Assembly: GCA_008921705.1 (NCBI GenBank)
Contig: VFFE01007649.1
Span: 587,275 to 651,274 of the forward strand
DNA length: 64,000 nt
Direction: 5' to 3'
DNA from: Burhinus oedicnemus
Taxonomy: Eukaryota > Chordata > Aves > Charadriiformes > Burhinidae
The translations under genes were made by a program, and so were the position numbers. The notes under the pieces were generated by a model. It was not told where the DNA came from. It saw nothing but the letters and a program-made list of their open reading frames with translations, and did not search any database. Each line of letters starts with the position of its first letter. Position 1 is the stretch's first letter. Shown in pieces: positions 50,801 to 62,965 of this stretch.

Positions 50801-53800
50801 GCTCAACAGGCCAGATTTCACCTCTGGTATTTACATTCACTGTAGACCAAAGTAAAAGTTAGTGATAGCTCTTCCGTATTGCTCTGTTTGTTTTGGGGGG
50901 GATGGAATCAGCCCCATATGAATGCAAGCAGTCAGGGCAAGATTGTTTTAATGAGTGAATGAGCATGAATCATATTCTGGATCAGGAAAACCAGCTGCTA
51001 GAATTTCCACCACCTACAGCTTTAAAAGAAATACATACTTTGCTGAGGCACATTATTATCGTATAACTGGTGGCAGTAGCCCTACAGATGGCAGTTCACA
51101 TGGCAAAGGATGGAAGCCTGATAACAGCAGACAGCAACGGGAATTTTTTCTCTGACTTCAGTACGATTCTGGAATGAAATGCTGACCGTATCTGTAGTTT
51201 ATCTACATCTTGATTTGCTAGGTTCCCCTTGCAGTCAGTGGAAAGGCATAGCCCTCTCTAGAGGGTGATTCATTCCATCCAAAGGCAAGTGTGAAGAAAT
51301 ATGCGGAGGGTGATTCACCTGAATTATTTCCTTCCATTGGCTTGGAGGGGAATGAAAAACATGACTAATATAGGCAAGTCAGATATCCAGATCTCTAATG
51401 AATCTTCTAAATGGGATCTTCAAAATATCATGTTGAAAATCTTGACATAACTAAATATAACAGACAATAATAATCTTAAAAGTAGTTTCAAGACCCACAG
51501 TCAAATTGTGCTCAAGTTTTCAAGCTGAGCAGGAGAGAAGGATGAAAATAGTTTGCCTTGTTAAGTCTTGTCTCCTATATAAGGTGGTTCCTACAGTGCA
51601 GGCTTTTCTGTCTTCCAGTAGCATTTTTAAAGCCATCTGTATAAACAGGAACCATCAAGGGCAAAACTCCATTGGTGTCTGCCAGCCAGACTGGGCAGGC
51701 ATATGCTCTATATTGCTGGAAGGAATATAAAGGCAGGCATGATCCCTCCCTGCTGTCTGGAAAGCAAACAGGTCTAAGAATCTACATAAAAACATTGTTT
51801 ACCCAACATGTTGGTATGACTCGCTTGGTTCTATTAAAAAACTAATTGTCAAATCAGTATTGTGATGGCTGCCTTTAGGGAAATATATTTCTGTAGCGAT
51901 GCTGAGGTAGAAAATATTTGAAATCGATCCTGACTTGAATAAATAATGTCAGAATCTCTGAAGGTTCCATCTATTTTCTGGTGCTACCACTGTTGCAGAG
52001 TCCCCTGACCAGGCAAGGAGAAGACATTCTGGTAGATACTAAATATATTATGGTGAGCAAATAGAAAAAAAGAAGGGAATTGTAGACCCCAGATCCAGAT
52101 CCCACATCAGGAAAGTATCTTTGTCCAGTAATGCAAGCTTAGTGTATGCCTTTCATCTGCACGCGCCCTTGGCAGGGCTGGCTGCTTAGGAAGCATTCAG
52201 AGGAGTGCAGCAGCTCATCTACTGGGAACTTGCAAAAAGCAGAGTATTCACTGGGGCTATTCTGCTGAAAAAGAACCAGAATGAAACAATCCTTTCCACA
52301 CATTAGACTTGCTTCCTGCTGAGGGCAATGGAGATATTAAATGAAAATTTGTAGAGGAACATTTGCCTCGCTATTTTTCGACCATATAACACTTACTGGT
52401 TTCTTCTAGATTATTTTTAATGGCCCCATCAGCCCAAACAGAAGTTACTTGAATTCAACAGAGTCCTAAAACAACACTCTAATTAGGCATGTACACTTCA
52501 AAGCTGTAAAGCATATCTGGAAAAAAAACCCCAAAATTCTCCTAAAAAATCTTTACCAAAACTAAGTCTTGAACTACTGAAGTCTGAGTTGCACAGAAAA
52601 TTACTCTTTTGGGGGGTGTTGTTTGTTTGATTCTGTTTAGGTTTTTTGTCGTTTTTTTTGTTTGTTTTGTTTGGGTTTTTTTCCCCCCCCAGAAGATTAG
52701 TTCATTCCACACTGAGCCATTACTTTAATATTTATAAATTTTTGGGAGTTTTAACAGTTAACTGGTCAGGAACAGCAACACAATAAATGTTAACAGAACT
52801 TCCATGGAATTATTAGCTTAATAATAATTAGCTTAAGCTAAGGAGTATAAAAAGTAGTTTTGTCTTTAGAGATTAAAAGAAATCACAAATTAATACAAGA
52901 GAATGATAGCTATCTCGGCTTTAATTACAACCTTTATTAATGACAGAGAAAATGAAAGCTAAGGCTCGTATCTTTCTCCCTATGGTCCACAAAAGCCTAC
53001 TTTTGATACTTTTATATAGAATTCTTTCTCATACAGAAAAAATATTGCAGACTATTAGTGCAGATTGTGATGAAACAGAACCAATATGTACCAAAAATTT
53101 TTGAGATAGCAAATGTTTTTGAAATAATGTGACAGTAACAGGCACAGATTTATAGATCCCTAAGACAGTTTTTGGTAATATTTTGCCTTTGACCCACAGC
53201 AGAAAATGTAAGGATCTGAAAATCTTGATAAACTAATTGGGAAGAGAGCTGTTTGACTTGCAGTTTAAAAACAATAAACAATGGCACTACTTGGCATTGG
53301 TATTAAATTAAATCAAGGAAATGCAGTACACTCAGTACTCCTGAATATGACTATGGTAGAAGTAGCACAATCACTATGAAAATTCTCAAACTTGACTACA
53401 TTTAAGGTGTTTGAGAAAGTTTTTGGCTAGGCTTACGTTTTAGTCAGTGTACACAGAAGGGACCAGTAAATACCTTGAAAACAAAGAGTCAAGAGTTTGG
53501 CTGCCAGCAGGGCAAGAGTACTATACTTGAAGAATGAAACGTAACAAGTTTTGTGGTACTCTGGGTAAAGTACAATAAACACAGAAAGCTATTTCCCAGG
53601 TAGGGAAGACCTATGGATGACATGAATTACAATCAAGGAGGGGAAAATATGTCCTTGGTACAAGACTATAGCCATGAGTGAAGTAACATTACTGGGGCTG
53701 TGACCCTCCTGCCTGGGTCACAGCACTGTACAGGAAAGCAACTGCTTTTTTGAAGAAAAGAGAAATACCAGGGGTTGGGCAGTTACTGCTGGGGTTGAGA

Positions 53801-56800
53801 GCAGCAGCAGTAGCCCTTGGCTCTTGTCCTATACCCTTTTGAGCAGCAAGCTTGGAACTCCAGGGCCTTTATTACTCTTTTCTTCAACCCCTTTCATGCT
53901 CTGCCTCTCACTTTTAGGGCAGGAAAATTCAGTTCTGGTTTTATAATCTTCATTGCCACCTTCTTTCCTAAGAACAAGCAGGGATAAATTGTGAGAGCAA
54001 TCAAGGAACTTTGGGATATCTAGATCCATAAAGCAAGTTTTCTGCCGTGTCGGCTCTCTAAAAATTAGATTATTTCTTTTTTAAAAGATATTTGCTTGGT
54101 ATGCCATTCTTCTACATTTCTTTGCTAATAAAATGGCTGTCATTCTTTAATCCTTTAATCTCAAGCAGTCTGGCATATAAAAAAAGAGAAAAAGGTATTT
54201 ACTGGAAGTAATTTGTTATTTTAAATCAAGCTAGTAGAGCAGTGTTACCAGCTGAATCTATTAATTTCAGTTTTATTATGTCAGCCTACCTGAACCTGGT
54301 TTTTTCATTATCATGTTTTCTTATTCACCAGTCAATCCTTTCTAAATTTTGGCAATTTCTGCTACAAGTGGAACAATACCACATTTTTTCTATAATGAAG
54401 GAAGAACTGTGTCTTTATATGAAGTATAAAAGGGTATGGCTGGTGTGTAAATTAACCAACAAGCAGACCACAGGCTAATCCATTTATTCATTCAAGTACC
54501 ATTTACTTCTGGGCTTATTTTGCATCAAAAGCAATTGCTACTGTCTTCCATAATTAAAAGAATAAATCTTTTTTGCTTTATAGCATTGTTCACTAAATCC
54601 AAAGCTTCTTTCAAAGCTGAAAGATGATTTCACTTGCTTTAAGGAGGTACTTCCCAGCAGAATTTAATATGTATGTCTGTACATACGTATTCAAGCTAGC
54701 CTAGTTACAGAATTTCGCTGTTGCCTTTGTTATAGTTACTACTTTAGTGAGATACCTGTCTAGGTACAGCACTGTGGCCTGGAAAGAAGACCAAGAAAAT
54801 CTGCGTATGTGGTAACTATGAATTTATGGAAAGTCCTTTCAGTGTGATTTTTAAAAGCTTGTTGAACACAATGAACACATCAAAATTACTATTCCTAGTT
54901 CACTAGCACTCAATGAATTTTATCTGTTTAAAACTGGAATTTAAAAACCATCCGCACTAGGGATGGCTAGGGAAATGGCCTTAGATCTGAAACATCATGA
55001 GCAAACTTTTTATCAAAAGCAGCAATTCCTGAAAGGAATTCACATACCTGAATTTAAACAAACATGGAATCCGGGTAATATTAATAGAATTCTGGATAGG
55101 TTGGTTTCCTGTAAGGTTAGTTATTTGTTTTCCTTTTGATATGGTGCAGTCATGCTGCAGTAATCAAAAACTGCAAGGAGTTAATAGAGTGTGGTCACTG
55201 TCATTACTGATGTCAGGACTTAGGATGAGACATTTGTACATCAGTATACCTCCCTGTTGTTAATAGATTGAAGCTATTGTCTCCATGACTGCCTGTCCAT
55301 GGATATGGAACTGGAACTGTAACATGCAATACTGAGCTACTTTATTAAAAAACATTTTATTATTTGTCTTGTTATGCCTTCTACTGAGGATTTTAAGTTA
55401 GCCCTCGCCGTCTGAAAAGAAACAGTTTTATTAGTGGCAGAACTGCCAAGGACAACAGGGCTCCCTGGAATTCTTTCAAGGAAATGTCAATTTGATCAAT
55501 ACTGAGGGAGTTCAGAGCTCTATGAAAATAAGGCAAAGCAGGAGAAAGCACACTTGTCACATGAAATAGACAAAACTGAAGTTTCAAGAATGGTTCTCTT
55601 GAGATATAGGTCTTCATATGTGTAAATTTACAGTTTAGATTCAGCAGGCCAAATGCAGGGGATGTGTAAGGTAGATGAAATTAGATAATTTTATGTGCAC
55701 TAAGATTCTCATAAACCTCTTAATACCCTGCTCCCAGATGAGTACATTCAAGTGTCACATGTAAATCTACTGCTACCCCCATTGACTTAATTTATTAATT
55801 TACACACGCACTTTCAAACAAGTTTAAAAAACCAACAACAGACAAACCAAGGCAAATATTATAAAGGAAATCAAAGGGACTAGGTTAGACTACACACATT
55901 CTGCATGACTAAAATTCTGTGAGATTATCTCACCATTTGTTTCTGACAATTTTTATAGTCATTTTGATCTAAATTGACGAACAGGTAGTTTACATCTATT
56001 ATTGACCAATGTTCAGTGTACATGCTGAGAAGTAACTGGGACAGAAGTCAGTATAACCCTAGTTAACTAGAATATAATTCATAATGAGTAAGAAATAAGA
56101 CACTGAATTAAAGCCTGTGATGATTCATAACTTGCATGTTTTCAAGAAAATCTGAAGAGTCTTTGAAAAATAACTCGTCTTAACAAGTGCTCTTCTCTAT
56201 GTTTTCTCATTTTAAATTAGTGAAGAGAAAAAGCATCTAGCTTGTGTTCTAGATGGATCAACAAAACTAGCAAATGTTCCTCACCCAAAAGGCGAAATAT
56301 TAATAGACAATATTAAAAAGACTTCAATAACTTATTCTCTGTCAATAAACACTTTTGTCTATTCCCTTAAACCATTGAGGATGAGAAAGAATATTTCACA
56401 GTGAAATGCCATCTAGCAGAAGGGAAACAAGACAATTATTAATGATAATAAGCTGAACAGATTTCCTAAATCATAGTCTTGATCATCCAAAGATTTGAAA
56501 ATGCATATTATGCAGAGGGTGTATAATGTTAAATTTTAAAATGAGGGAGAAGTAATACAGATCCACTCCTTTGTAATTCAATATTGAGCTCATCAAAAAG
56601 AGATGCAATATAGTTTGGCTGGACTGTTATCCATGTGCCATGTCCCAGTGCATGAGCATTTACAGGACCAAGACCAATGTTATAACTAATCTCATTGCAG
56701 CATCATATGTCAAGTGAAAAATGAAGAAGAGCTTTTTGGATTTTTCTGGACACTTCTGTGAAAAAAATCTTTAATATATCACAAGAATCTCTTCTAAAGA

Positions 56801-59800
56801 GATATATATATATATTCATGATGACATTTTCATACCACCTGCCAGGTTGTGAGAAGTGTGACAATTCTGTACAAGACATAATTATTTCCCCTAAGATTGG
56901 AGGTTTTTAATGGAATGAATCTGTCACCCTATGTGTGCTTTAGATAGAAGATGCCTCTCCCATCATCTTGTGGCCCAGTGAAGTGAACTTGCATTTGCCT
57001 AGCACAGGGCTTGTTAAAACTCTGGTGTTGCCTTATCTTTTGAGAACAGCTGGCTGGTAAAAGTTGCATACTGAATTGCTTGAGCTCATTCATATTTCAA
57101 AACAGGTTTGTATCTGTCAGTGAGCAGTTTTATAACATCCTTCTTATATTTTACATCAACAGTATTAACTACAACTCATGTTGTTCATTTGCCATTAAAA
57201 GTAACAGATGGTACACTAAGCTGTTTTTTCTTCAACATAAAGCATGCGCTCAGTTGACATTAAAATGTGTTACTGCTCTGAAAAGTGGTTTTCGTAAAAT
57301 ATACTTTGTGGATTCCACATTTATTGTTTCTCAATGATTCCTGGATGAAATCATGTCTTCTTTATAAGTTATAACTTGGGTTGTCTAACTGCTTGCAAGC
57401 TTGGGTGGTTTGTGAAAATAAAGATGGTTTTAACGGTACCAGAATCCACAAAGGAAAAAGGCTTTACAATGAGGATTTAGGTATTAATTTTGTTCATGTC
57501 ATACAGTCAGGTGTACAATCTAGCTCAGTTCCCAGATCTGTACTAGTCTTACCAAAAAAAAGGGGGACCAAAATAAAAATATGCAAACCAGAATATGACT
57601 AACCCTTCTCTTAGACCAGCCAGCTAAACACTTGAAGTATTTCTGTCAGCTTAATGGAGTCCTCACCAGCCCGCAGCTGGAATTGCTGTCACACTGTCTG
57701 TCACCCCTCAGAAAGTACTGTGGGCTGCTGATGTTTGCTTAGGAGGTATCTAATACTTAGGTAGATCATGTGTCTTTGGCTAATCTGACACATGAAGTTT
57801 CCTTGCTGCCCAGATAGTACAGATTATTATGAAAAACTCGGGTCTGCCATTGCTACCTGTGTCAGGGCTATTTTCTAAGGTTTCTGTTTTGATTGTGCAG
57901 CTTTGATTAATCTCTTCTTGTAAAGCAACAGGAGTTGGTGAGAAATGTTATCTTACAGCTCTCTCTGTTTTTAATTTATTTTCCTTTTTCTCTGATATGA
58001 TGGTGGTACGGAGACCTCTGGAATACAGTTAGCCGAATTGTTTGTGTTCTAGAAAAACTTGGAAACTTTGCAAAGCTGTAATACAGAGAAAATAAAAAGT
58101 TAGTGCATTTTGATTATAAGACTGGTTGATAATTAAATGACAGTATAGAAGCAGTGAGGACATATAGGTTTAAGAGACAATGGATACCTCATCGCTGTAA
58201 GACCTTATCTCCCTGTTTTGCTCCACTTGAAAAAGAGGTATGCTGAGGGAAGACATGTAGAAAATTGCTGGGAAAACACTTTTTCATATGCATTTTTCTT
58301 GATGCTTTTAATTTTATTTGTACTCTGACAAACCAGTACTGAGACTCCTTTCTCTGTGTTGGCATGCAACACTAAAACTTTTCCTAGTTAGTTGTCCTGT
58401 GTAAACTTTAAAGACATGGGGAGAGATATATTCTATCATCTTTAAAACAACTAATATACGTGTTCTCCCTTCCAAATAAAAGCATAGGAGAGAGGGATAA
58501 AGAGAATCCTCTAACATCAATTCAGGAAACACTTCAAGAGTCATGCAGCATCTGATGTTTTACAAAGGGTGACAGAGACATCTAATGGCAAAGAAGGGGA
58601 ACTTGTTTAATGTTAATCCTGAACAAAACATTCCTTTCAGGGAAATTCGAAGTAACATGAGATGTGCTGCAAAGGAAATTTTCCTTTAGATATTTTAATC
58701 TGGTTGTAATATAGATGGATTCAAAAAGGATACGAATTTATGCACCTGGACAATAGTTGGTGATAGTTGTTACCGAATTGGTTTTTTGGTTCAAAGTTCT
58801 CACCTCTAGACAATTAATTATAATTTTGAAATTTCTTTCTTATCTTCTGTACAAATATCACTGCAAAAATGCTCAGTTAGCAGTGAGAGAAATATATCTT
58901 TGATTTATTTCAAAAGACCATTCAATCAAAATACAGTGCTTTATCCAAACTTCAACTTCATTAAATAGGATTTCTGAGAGGATTTCTAGTTAAGCAGAGG
59001 ATTTTCTTAAAAAGAAAAGCAAACAGCTGAAAAGGAACCACCCCTCTCCTCTATCTTCTTCCTAAAACTGGTGGGTGGAAGTGGAAATCAGGTGTCAACT
59101 GAAAATCAGGTTCTACTTGGTTATTAGCAGGCAAAGATCAAATTCAAACAAGCACATCAGATTCACATGTAAACCAGATACAGACAGTACTTGCAACTCG
59201 GCGCATTTGGAATATCTGCCTTGCTAAGTGAAAGCTAATCTGCTGGCATCAACAGAGAGCTCCCCAAAATCGCAGTGACACATGGAAGTGAAATGTTGAA
59301 ATAATGTGGTTCCTGGGTACAATAGAGAGAACGGAAATGGGCAAAGGCTAGCAGTCTACAACCTTTATAAAAATCCCATGGAGTTATAGACTTGCATAAA
59401 CCATGCTGAACTCTCACATTATAAGAGAAAGAAGTGCATGGACAGTCTTCAGTGTGTTTAAGATATTAGATTACACAAGAGAAGAAAACCATATGGTTGG
59501 CTGCTGCTGCTTGACCTATTAATCATCAAAGGAAACAAGGGTAAGTGTGGGGTCTCCTTCTCCATGCTCAAGCATTAACATGAGCAAAGAGTAAGAAATT
59601 AGCAAACAGATTATTGCAAAGTACTCATGCCAGCAGCAAGAGAAACTGGAGCTCTTGTTCTGGTCACCTCTTTGCCCATGGTAGTATCTGGCTGTTCCTT
59701 AATTAGGTGGATTGTAGGGTTATAAGACAGCCTGAAGTGAAAGTGTCAACCTCAGTTACAAAATATACACAGACATCCATAAAACTGAATTTATGCTATA

Positions 59801-60044
59801 ATTCTCTTCTGATTTCTTTGCTTTTAGATTAATTGCTGTAGCACACTACTGACTTCATGCCTACTAGACTGGTTTGAAAAATGAAGTTTTTGTGACTCAT
59901 TTAAGGAAATGTTTAAAAGATTTTTCATTACAAAAGGCTTCAGATCTTATTCTTTTTTTTTAATCACCTGTCTACAGACAATCTTCTCCTTAAAAAATAT
60001 TCAATGTTATCTGGTTATGTTTTCCTACTTTATCCTAGCCACAT
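47898..60044. other. Intergenic DNA, no gene seen
   Basis: About 12 kb of AT-rich DNA with short chance frames only. A weak palindromic repeat copy may lie near 50765-50825 (CTGAAGTCAATG, then CTCACTGAGCTC). The word GAGGGTGATTCA occurs twice, near 51261 and 51306. A G/T-rich low-complexity stretch ending in a C-run is at about 52611-52690. Confidence 0.45.
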
Positions 60045-60813
60045 AAAAAGAGACAGAAGGAAGTCTAAGGAAACCAAGGAGAAGTCTGAAGGAAGCCGAT
60101 GAGAACAGCTCCAGTGTTGGTAAGTCGGCACTGGGGAAGCAGATCGAGGCAAAAAGGGCCAACAAGGAGCTCTTTTTAGGGCTCTTGAAGCCAGGAGAAG
60201 TGGCTAGCTCACGCCGGAACTGGCAGCTTGGGGGAGGGCTGCTGACATGGCAGGAGCGGAGCCAGCACCACCCGCGGCAGTTCTAAACGGGCCCTTCTGG
60301 AGCCCAGCCACCGGTCGCTGCGCACCAAGAAACTCAGTCAGCACTCAGCGAGCTAAGTTAAGCTGGTGGTAACTGGTTGCCCACGTGGCTCGAGAGGCAA
60401 ACTCAACTAGTGGTCATTGCCCTCCCAGAAGAGGACCTAGCCATGGTTACCACTCATCTGAAAGCCGTTGCAAGAAGGAATGTGGCAACCCAGATGGAGC
60501 TTGTAGAAAAACATGCTGCTCAGGACACTTGTTGACACTTATTGGCTTCTTTTCATCTGAACTCAACATTTATCCCTAGTCGCAGACCTAACACAGGTTT
60601 AAGATCTAGCCTTGACAATCTCCAAAATCCCTTCCCCACATGTAACGTCTGGGGAAAAATTGATCCAGACTGGGCTTATTGTGTCTTGCCATGGAGTTAA
60701 AACGAGAGGTTTTTATAGGTTTTGAGGGGAAGGTGAAATAGGTGGACTGACTGTGAACCCTGGAGGATCTTCCAGGAAATGACTTTTGCATCTCTCTTTC
60801 TTAGAAGCACATG
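60045..60813. other. Unrecognised GC-rich block abutting a truncated CR1
   Basis: The block is much richer in G+C and CpG than its flanks, above all 60170-60380 (CCCGCGG, ACCGGTCGCTGCGC, CACGTGGCTCGAG). On the + strand one frame without ATG stays open for about 80 codons up to TAA near 60286, with Lys/Glu-rich then Gly/Arg-rich content that I do not recognise. On the minus strand the part next to the CR1 starts TGTGCTTCTAAG, has TATAAAAACC (+ strand near 60710-60719), then CAATAAG about 30 bases on, then TTACA; this is LTR-like in order but unproven. Alternatives are an LTR/5' leader of a retrovirus-like element, a retrocopy joined to CR1, or a CpG-rich exon or promoter. Confidence 0.3.
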
Positions 60814-62965
60814 GTTGTCCTTCACATGCTGCGTGAGTGTACTCAGGATGATCCGTTCCATGGTCTTTCCTGGTACTGAGGTCAGGCTGACAGGCCTGTA
60901 GTTGCCTGGATCCTCCTTCCGGCCCTTATTGTACATGGGTATCACATTGGCAAGCCTCCAGTCATCTGGGACCTCCCCCGTTGACTGCTGATAAATGATG
61001 GAGAATGGCTTGGCAAGCTCCTCCGCCAGCTCCCTCAACACTCCCGGGTGGATCCCATCTGGGACCATGGACTTGTGGCTATTCAGTTGGCATAGCAGGT
61101 CACTAACTGCTTCCTCCTGGATTATGGAGGGTTTATTCTGACCTCCATCCCTGTCTCCCAGCTCAGGGCCTGAATAATCTGAGGATGACTGGTTTTACTA
61201 TTAAAGACTGAGGCAAAGAAGGCATTAAGTACCTCAGCCTTCTCCTCATCCTTGGTGACAATCTTCCCCTCCGCATCCAATAAAGGGTGGAGATTCTCCC
61301 TGGCTCTCTTTTTGTTGTTAACGTATTTGTAAAAGCCTTTTATATTATCTCTTACAACAGTGGCCAGGTTAAGTTCTAGCTGTTCTTTCGCCTTTCTGAT
61401 GTTTTTTCTGCACGACCTAACTAGATCCCCATACTCTTCTTGCATTGCCTGCCCCTTCTTCCAAAGGTGGTAAACTCTCCTTTTTTCCCTGAGTCTCAGC
61501 ATAAGCTCCCTGTTCAGCCAGGCCGGTCGTCTTCCCTGCCGGTTCGTCTTACGACACATGAGCACAGCCTGCTCCTGTGCCTCTAAGACTTCCTTCTTGA
61601 AGAACGTCCAGCCTTCCTGGACCCCTTTGCCCTTCAGAACTGTCTCCCAAGGGACTCTCTCAACAAGTGTCCTGAACAGGTTGGAGTCTACCTTTCGGAA
61701 GTCCATGGTAGTGGTTTTGCTGACCCCCTTCCTTACTTCACCAAGAATGGAGAACTCTATCTTTTCATGGTCACTAAGCCCAAGACAGCCTCCGACCACC
61801 ACATCACCCACCAGATCTTCTCTTATTTGTGAGCAGCAGGTCTAGCAAGGCACCTCCCCTGGTAGGCTCACTTACCGGTTGTGTCAGGAAGTTATCTTCC
61901 ACACACTCCAGGAATCACCTAGATTGTTTTCTCTCTGCTGCGTTGTATTTCCAGCAGATGTCTGGTAAGTTGAAGTCCTCCACTAGGACAAGGTCTGGGG
62001 ATTGTGAGACTTCCGTCAGCTGCTTGTAGAACACTTTGTCTATTGATTCATCCTGGTTGGGTGGTCTATAACAGACTCCCTTGTTGGATATGTGTCTTGT
62101 TGGCCTTCCCTCTCATCCTTACCCATAAGCACTCGACCTCACCTTCACAGTCATTGAGCTCCATACAATCAAAACACTCCCTAACATATAGAGCCACCCC
62201 ACCACCTCTCCTTCCCTGCCTATCCCTTCTGAAGAGCTTAGAGCCATCCATTGCAGCATTCCAGTCATAAGAGTCATCCCACCATGTTTCTGTGATGGCA
62301 ACTATGTCATAACTATCCTGTTTCACAATGGCTTCCAGCTCCTTCTGTTTGTTGCCCATGCTGCGTGCATTGGTGTAGATGCACTTGAGCTGGGCTATCG
62401 ATTTCTCCCCCAATGTTGGCATGCTGCCCCTAGGCTCATCTCTAATGAGCTTGATTGTATCCCCTTCCCCCTTCATACCTAGTTTAAAGCCCTCTCAATG
62501 AGCCCTGCCATCTTATGAGCGAGGATCCTTTTCCCTCTTTGAGACAGCTGAATTCCATCTGTCGCCAGCAGGCCCCATGCCGTGTAAACCTCCCCATGAT
62601 CAAAAAAACCAAAATTCCACTGGTGGCACCAGCCTCTGAGCCACATGTTTAGTAGGTGTGTTTTCGTGTTCCTCTCAGTGTCCTTCCCTGCCACCGAAGG
62701 GATTGAGGAAAACACTACCTGTGCTCCTGATCCCTCAACCAGTCGCCCCAGTGCCCTGAAGTCCTTTTTAATTGCTTTTGGGCTACTGACTGCAACCTCA
62801 TCACTGCCCACTTGCACAACCAGGAGTGGATAATAATCAGAGGGCCATACCAGACCGGGGAGTTTCCTAGTGATGTCCCTAACCCGAGCCCCAGGGAGGC
62901 AGCAGACTTCCCTGTGGGATGGGTCTGGTTGGCACTGGAAGACACTTTCTGACCTATATTTTTTC
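60814..62965 (-). mobile_element. CR1 LINE copy F, ORF1 end, endonuclease and start of reverse transcriptase
   Basis: Read on the minus strand from about 62965, it starts in ORF1. The esterase-like C-terminal part includes LLVVQVGSDEV and DGIQLSQRGKRIL and ends ERALN at 62479-62481; where related copies have His (DGIHLS) this one has Gln. ORF2 follows: IYTNARSMGNKQKELEAIV and ITETWWDDSYDWNAAMDG (endonuclease), a frame break near 62066, VLVEDFN in place of GDFN, LGLSDHEKIEF, the RRPAWLNRELML linker, then the start of reverse transcriptase (MVPDGIHPGVLREL, NVIPMYNKGRKEDPGNYRPVSLTSVPG). It stops at TQHVKDN, so the palm with FADD and the whole 3' end are missing, unlike the usual 5' truncation of CR1. 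Inactive. Confidence 0.92.

Noticed and set aside
1237..62965. A 59 kb inversion that split one CR1 into copies A and F
   Set aside because: Orientation and facing of the broken ends fit, but NETO1 (13.4-28.6 kb) is inside and still points the expected way with correct phases. Its missing 5' exons must lie left of the window, so an inversion would have broken the gene. The halves also overlap by about 28 bases.
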